From DASPXY01 sp038227745 (GTDB lineage Bacteria > Planctomycetota > Planctomycetia > Gemmatales > Gemmataceae): 13,310 nucleotides of DNA. This document shows, piece after piece, positions 9,753 through 13,310 of the stretch (positions are counted from its first letter, which is position 1; the number at the start of each line of letters is the position of its first letter). The DNA is taken from positions 1-13,310 of the forward strand of contig JBBRPS010000213.1 of the NCBI GenBank assembly GCA_038227745.1. Direction: 5' to 3'. The position numbers were made by a program, and so were the translations under genes. A model generated the notes under the pieces. That model did not search any database. It worked only from the letters and a program-made list of their open reading frames with translations, and was not told the origin of the DNA.

Positions 9753-12700
9753 CGGAGCAGCAGCGCGACGCCGTCTTTCGCCGCCACACCTCGATCGTCC
9801 TCTCGTCCGGGGCCGGCTGTGGCAAGACGCACGTGCTCACGCGCCGTTACCTCTCCCATCTGGAGGAGGATGGCGCCGAGGTCAGCCAGGTCGTCGCCAT
9901 CACGTTCACCGACCGCGCCGCCCGCCAGATGCGCGACCGCATCCGCAAGGCCGTCCTCGCCCACCTGGAGCGGGCCACGGCCGACGCCGACGTGGCGCGC
10001 TGGGAGGTGCATCTGCGCGGCCTGGAGACGGCGCAGATCAGCACGATCCACGCCTTCTGCGGCAACCTGCTGCGCCAGCACGCCGTCGAGGCCGGCCTCG
10101 ACCCGCACTTCGACATCCTGCAGGACTACCTTGCCGTCAACCTGCAGCGCGAGGCGCTGACCGACTGCCTCCAGGGCCTGCTGACCGCCGACAGCCAGGC
10201 CGGCAAGGACCTGCGCGAGCTGATCCTTCTCTACGGCTGGAAGCCGGCCGTCGAGGTCGTGCAGCGCCTCCTGTCCGAGGAGGACGTCCCGCACCGCGAG
10301 CACTGGCTCAGCCAGTCCGCCGCGGAGATCGCCGCCGCCTGGCGCGCCGGCGCCCGCGAGGAACTGTTGCCGCGCTACGTCGCCTACCTGACGGCCGCCG
10401 CGCCGAAGGTCGCCCGCTGCCTGTGGCTGCTGCGCACGACGCCCTGCCACGGGCCGAAGATGGCCGCCAACGTCGCGCGCCTGCTGCACGAGACGCCGGG
10501 CCTGGCCGCGGCGCCCGACCTGGCCGCCGCCGTGGCGGAGCTCAAGGAGGCCGCCAAGGTCGGGCCGGAGCGGGCCAAGGCGTGGCCGTCGGAGGAGGTG
10601 TACGAGGCGGTCAAGGGCGCGCTCGAGGACTACCGCGACGCCCTGCCGAAGCGCCTGGCGCTGTTCCTCGCCGAGCCGGAAGGTCTGGAGGCCGCGGCGG
10701 AGACCGGGCAGCGTTTCCTGCGTGTGGCCGGCGAGGCGGTGCGCGCCTACCGCCAGCGCAAGCGCCGCAGCGGCGTCGTTGATTTCCAGGACCTGCTCAT
10801 CCGCACCCGCGACCTGCTGCGCGACCATCCCAACGTCCGCGAGCGCCTGCAGCGCCGCATCCGCTTCCTGCTCATTGACGAGTTACAGGACACCGATCCG
10901 GTGCAGATGGAGTTGGTGGAGCACCTCGCCGGCGCGGGACTGACGCAGGGCAAGCTGTTCGCCGTGGGCGACCACTCCCAGTCGATCTACCGCTTTCGGG
11001 CGGCGGACGTGAAGCTGTTCCAGGACCTGAAGCGACGCATGCCGCTCGACGGCCGACTGGGCCTGACGCAGAACTTTCGCAGCCAGCCCGCCATCCTCGA
11101 CTTCACCAACACTCTCGTGGGCGGCACCGGGCAGAACGTTCTGGAGGACTACGAGCCCCTCCAGCCGCATCACGCTCAACTCAACCCGGGGGCGTGTGTC
11201 GAGTTCCTGTGGGCGCCGCGCGCGGACGAGCTGGTCACCGAGGCCCGCTGCCTGGAGGCGGACTGGATTGCCCGCCGCATCGCCGCCATGGTCGGCCAAC
11301 GTGAGGCCCTCGTTGTCGAGCGTGCCGGCGGCGCCGAGGCGCTGCGGCCGGTGCGCCTCGGCGACGTGGTGTTGCTGTTCCGGTCGATGAGCAACGTCGA
11401 GCTGTACGAGGCCGCCCTGCGGAAGTACGGGCTCGACTACTACCTCGTCGGCGGCCGGGCCTTCTTCGCCCAGCAGGAGATTTACGACCTGCTGAACCTC
11501 CTCCGCGCCCTGGAGAATCCGCAGGACGCGGTCAGCCTGGCCGGCACCCTGCGCGCGCCGTTCTGCTGCCTCAGCGACGAGGCGCTGTACGTCCTCACCC
11601 GCCACCGCGAGGGGCCGTGGGCCGCCCTGCACGACACCGAGACGTGCGTGCGCCTGCCGCTGGATCAGCGGCCGCGCGCCGAGCGCGCCCGCCGTTTCCT
11701 CGACCGCTGGCACGGGCTAAAGGACCGGCTGCCGATCGCCCGGCTGCTGGGCGAGGTCTTCGCCGACTCGGGCTATGACGCGGCGACGCAGTTCGAGTTC
11801 CTCGGCGATCGCAAGTTGGCGAACCTGTGGAAGCTGACCGACATGGCCCGCGACTTCGACCGCTCGGGGCTGTTCGGCCTGGCGGAGTTCATCGAGCGCC
11901 TCGGCGACCTGGTCAAGACGCAGCCGCGCGAGGAGCAGGCCGCCACACAGCCCGAGAACGCCGACGTGGTGCGCCTGATGACCATTCACCAGGCCAAGGG
12001 GCTGGAGTTTCCCGTGGTGATGATCCCCGACCTGGCGGCGGCCGGCGGCGGCGCCCCCAACCCCTTCGCGGTCTGGGACACGAAGTTGGGCTGCGTGCCG
12101 CGTCCGTCCGTGGAGGAGCCACCGCCGTTCTCCGACTTCGCGTGGAAGGTTTGGGAGGCGTCCGAGGCTGTCGAGGACTGGCGTGAGGACCTGCGCACGC
12201 TCTACGTCGCCTGCACGCGCGCCCAGGATTACCTGCTTTTGTCCGCCGCCCTGCCCGCCGACTTCAGCCCACAGTCCACGTGGATGCTGACGCTCGCCGA
12301 GCGCTTCGACCTGCGCACCGGCCGCTGCCTCGACGACGCCATCCTCGTCGAGAAGCGGCCCCTCGTGCGCGTGACGGACCGTTTGTCGCCGCCCCCAGAG
12401 GTGCCACCCCTCCCGCCGCGCCCGCGCCCCGCCGCGCGAGCCGCTCCGGACGACACGATCATCACGGCGAGCAGGCCCGAGACGGGCGGCGCGATCCGGC
12501 TGGTGACCGTCGGCGCTCTGGAGCGCTTGCTCGACGGGACCGCGCTCCCGAGTGAGGTGGGCTGGGACGCGGAAGACGGCTCGGACCGCGGCGCGTGGGA
12601 GTTGCCGCGCGAGCGCGTCGAGCGGCCCGCCGACCCCGACGCCGCCGTGCGGGAGCGCGTGATCCGCGCCGTCCTGGGGATATGGGACTTTGGCGACCCG

Positions 12701-13255
12701 GGCGGTTGGGAAAAGCTGCTCGCCGAGGCAGTCCAGGCCCAGGCCAGGTCCGGGGCGGCACAGGCCGTGTGCGCCGGGCTGGAAGAGGGGTTCCGCAGGT
12801 TCGCGAGCACGCCCGTCTTCCGTCAGCTCGCGCGCGCGAAGAACTGCCGCCGTGACGTCCAATATCTCCTCCCCCTGTCCCCGGACGCCGAGTCGTTCAC
12901 GGCCGCGGAGCAGGTCGTCGTTCACGGCGTCATCGACTGCGCCTGGCAGGACGCGGCGGGCGACTGGCACCTGCTGGCCCACGATCTGTCGGGCGCGCCG
13001 AAGGACAAACGCGGCAAGGGGCGGGCGGACCAGGAGGTTGGGCTCGTGCTGGGAGCGCTGGCGCTGGAGCGACAGTTTGGGGCGGCCCCGAAGATGGTGC
13101 GGCGGTACGAGTGGGCGACGGGGAAAACGGTGAGTCCGCGGGGGGAGCGGATGCGACGGGAGAAGGCCCTTGCGGAACTGCAGCGGGCGCTTGCGGTCGC
13201 GCCTTCTCTGTCTTCCCCCCTTGCCCCCGAAGCGGGGGAGAGGGGTCGGCGGTAA
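9722..13255 (+). CDS. addA: AddA: UvrD-family helicase subunit with a degenerate C-terminal nuclease domain
   Basis: AddA is the 3'-5' motor of the AddAB resection complex. The 1177-residue product has the full superfamily 1 helicase set: Q motif LTEQQRDAV (10-18), Walker A GAGCGKT (30-36), Ia ITFTDRAARQM, Ib STIHAFC, Walker B DELQDT (386-391), III VGDHSQSIYRFR, IV QNFRSQPAI, V TIHQAKGLEFPVV (H756) and VI LYVACTRAQ (R833). The C-terminal PD-(D/E)XK domain is recognisable from D1072 (GVIDC) and D1088 (AHDLSG), but S1090 stands where the catalytic Lys belongs, GLVLG (1107-1111) replaces QxxxY, and the GTxxH histidine aligns with about R982. It is probably nuclease-dead. ATG 9722 is used because the conserved Q motif follows it and AAGAAGG lies just upstream; an open frame from 9662 is further inside addB. 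It is translationally coupled to addB. The last dozen residues are encoded by a G/C palindrome. Confidence 0.93.
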   Translation: MATVAAGDRLTEQQRDAVFRRHTSIVLSSGAGCGKTHVLTRRYLSHLEEDGAEVSQVVAITFTDRAARQMRDRIRKAVLAHLERATADADVARWEVHLRGLETAQISTIHAFCGNLLRQHAVEAGLDPHFDILQDYLAVNLQREALTDCLQGLLTADSQAGKDLRELILLYGWKPAVEVVQRLLSEEDVPHREHWLSQSAAEIAAAWRAGAREELLPRYVAYLTAAAPKVARCLWLLRTTPCHGPKMAANVARLLHETPGLAAAPDLAAAVAELKEAAKVGPERAKAWPSEEVYEAVKGALEDYRDALPKRLALFLAEPEGLEAAAETGQRFLRVAGEAVRAYRQRKRRSGVVDFQDLLIRTRDLLRDHPNVRERLQRRIRFLLIDELQDTDPVQMELVEHLAGAGLTQGKLFAVGDHSQSIYRFRAADVKLFQDLKRRMPLDGRLGLTQNFRSQPAILDFTNTLVGGTGQNVLEDYEPLQPHHAQLNPGACVEFLWAPRADELVTEARCLEADWIARRIAAMVGQREALVVERAGGAEALRPVRLGDVVLLFRSMSNVELYEAALRKYGLDYYLVGGRAFFAQQEIYDLLNLLRALENPQDAVSLAGTLRAPFCCLSDEALYVLTRHREGPWAALHDTETCVRLPLDQRPRAERARRFLDRWHGLKDRLPIARLLGEVFADSGYDAATQFEFLGDRKLANLWKLTDMARDFDRSGLFGLAEFIERLGDLVKTQPREEQAATQPENADVVRLMTIHQAKGLEFPVVMIPDLAAAGGGAPNPFAVWDTKLGCVPRPSVEEPPPFSDFAWKVWEASEAVEDWREDLRTLYVACTRAQDYLLLSAALPADFSPQSTWMLTLAERFDLRTGRCLDDAILVEKRPLVRVTDRLSPPPEVPPLPPRPRPAARAAPDDTIITASRPETGGAIRLVTVGALERLLDGTALPSEVGWDAEDGSDRGAWELPRERVERPADPDAAVRERVIRAVLGIWDFGDPGGWEKLLAEAVQAQARSGAAQAVCAGLEEGFRRFASTPVFRQLARAKNCRRDVQYLLPLSPDAESFTAAEQVVVHGVIDCAWQDAAGDWHLLAHDLSGAPKDKRGKGRADQEVGLVLGALALERQFGAAPKMVRRYEWATGKTVSPRGERMRREKALAELQRALAVAPSLSSPLAPEAGERGRR
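13217..13245. repeat. G/C-rich imperfect hairpin overlapping the addA 3' end
   Basis: CCCCTTGCCCCC (13217-13228) pairs with GGGGGAGAGGGG (13234-13245) at 10 of 12 positions around the loop GAAGC. It encodes roughly the last dozen residues of AddA (PLAPEAGERG) before the TAA at 13253-13255. It resembles the palindrome at 6034-6065 in size, composition and layout, so both may belong to one dispersed repeat family. Without a T-tract it is not a classical terminator, although a transcript would fold here. Confidence 0.55.
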
Positions 13256-13294
13256 GGGGCTGTGAAGCGAGCGCGAAACGGCAAGCCAGGCGCA

Positions 13295-13308
13295 CTCCGC
13301 CGGCGGAG
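13295..13308. repeat. Perfect 14-bp palindrome downstream of addA
   Basis: CTCCGCCGGCGGAG is its own reverse complement. It lies 40 bp after the addA stop, at the window edge, where the remaining 55 bases hold no gene. It may be the edge of a longer hairpin or repeat cut by the window, or chance in G+C-rich DNA. Confidence 0.3.
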
Positions 13309-13310
13309 CG

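Noticed and set aside
9356..10828. Minus-strand open frame of 490 codons opposite addB/addA
   Set aside because: It is antisense to the AddB nuclease and AddA helicase motifs, with no family motif of its own.
11717..12982. Minus-strand open frame of 421 codons opposite addA
   Set aside because: It is antisense to helicase motifs V and VI of AddA and shows no recognisable domain.

Overview
The window is about two-thirds G+C, densely coding and bacterial. The gene set is polA, two small unknown genes, coaE and rho on the minus strand, and addB-addA on the plus strand. G/C-rich palindromic repeats sit between genes. Together with the Rho and AddA/AddB sequence style, this suggests a Planctomycetota member, perhaps Gemmatales-like. 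That assignment is an inference from gene content and repeat style, because the window holds no rRNA or other direct marker.

Left half, minus strand, read from high to low coordinates. A sigma70-type promoter (5970-5997) and a leader of about 350 nt precede polA (2740-5613), a full DNA polymerase I with 5' nuclease, proofreading and polymerase domains. Two small unknown genes follow. The first (2352-2688) appears to be frameshifted at a run of six G. The second (2018-2338) overlaps coaE (1401-2021, dephospho-CoA kinase) by four bases. After a 274-nt gap with an imperfect inverted repeat comes rho (start at 1126). Only its N-terminal and RNA-binding domains are Rho-like. At position 403/404 the frame passes without a stop into about 134 codons of non-Rho sequence that run off the window edge, so the ATPase motor is absent here.

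Centre. The 812-nt gap 5614-6425 separates divergent polA and addB. It holds the polA promoter and leader, a perfect 12-bp-stem G/C hairpin (6034-6065), and a 65-bp tandem repeat in 3.4 copies (6069-6287), each full copy being a hairpin.

Right half, plus strand. addB (6426-9752) and addA (9722-13255) overlap by 31 nt and encode a RecBCD-type helicase-nuclease for double-strand break resection. AddB keeps an intact PD-(D/E)XK nuclease and the four cysteines expected for an iron-sulfur cluster. AddA keeps all helicase motifs, but its C-terminal nuclease domain has lost the catalytic lysine, the QxxxY pair and the GTxxH histidine. The complex is therefore predicted to have one motor (AddA) and one nuclease (AddB). 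The end of addA runs into another G/C hairpin.

Functional theme: DNA repair and replication (PolA, AddAB) next to the housekeeping genes coaE and rho. The points most worth following are the degenerate AddA nuclease, the broken or chimeric rho, the hairpin repeat array, and the two unknown genes between polA and coaE. I see no CRISPR array, tRNA, rRNA, transposase or phage gene.
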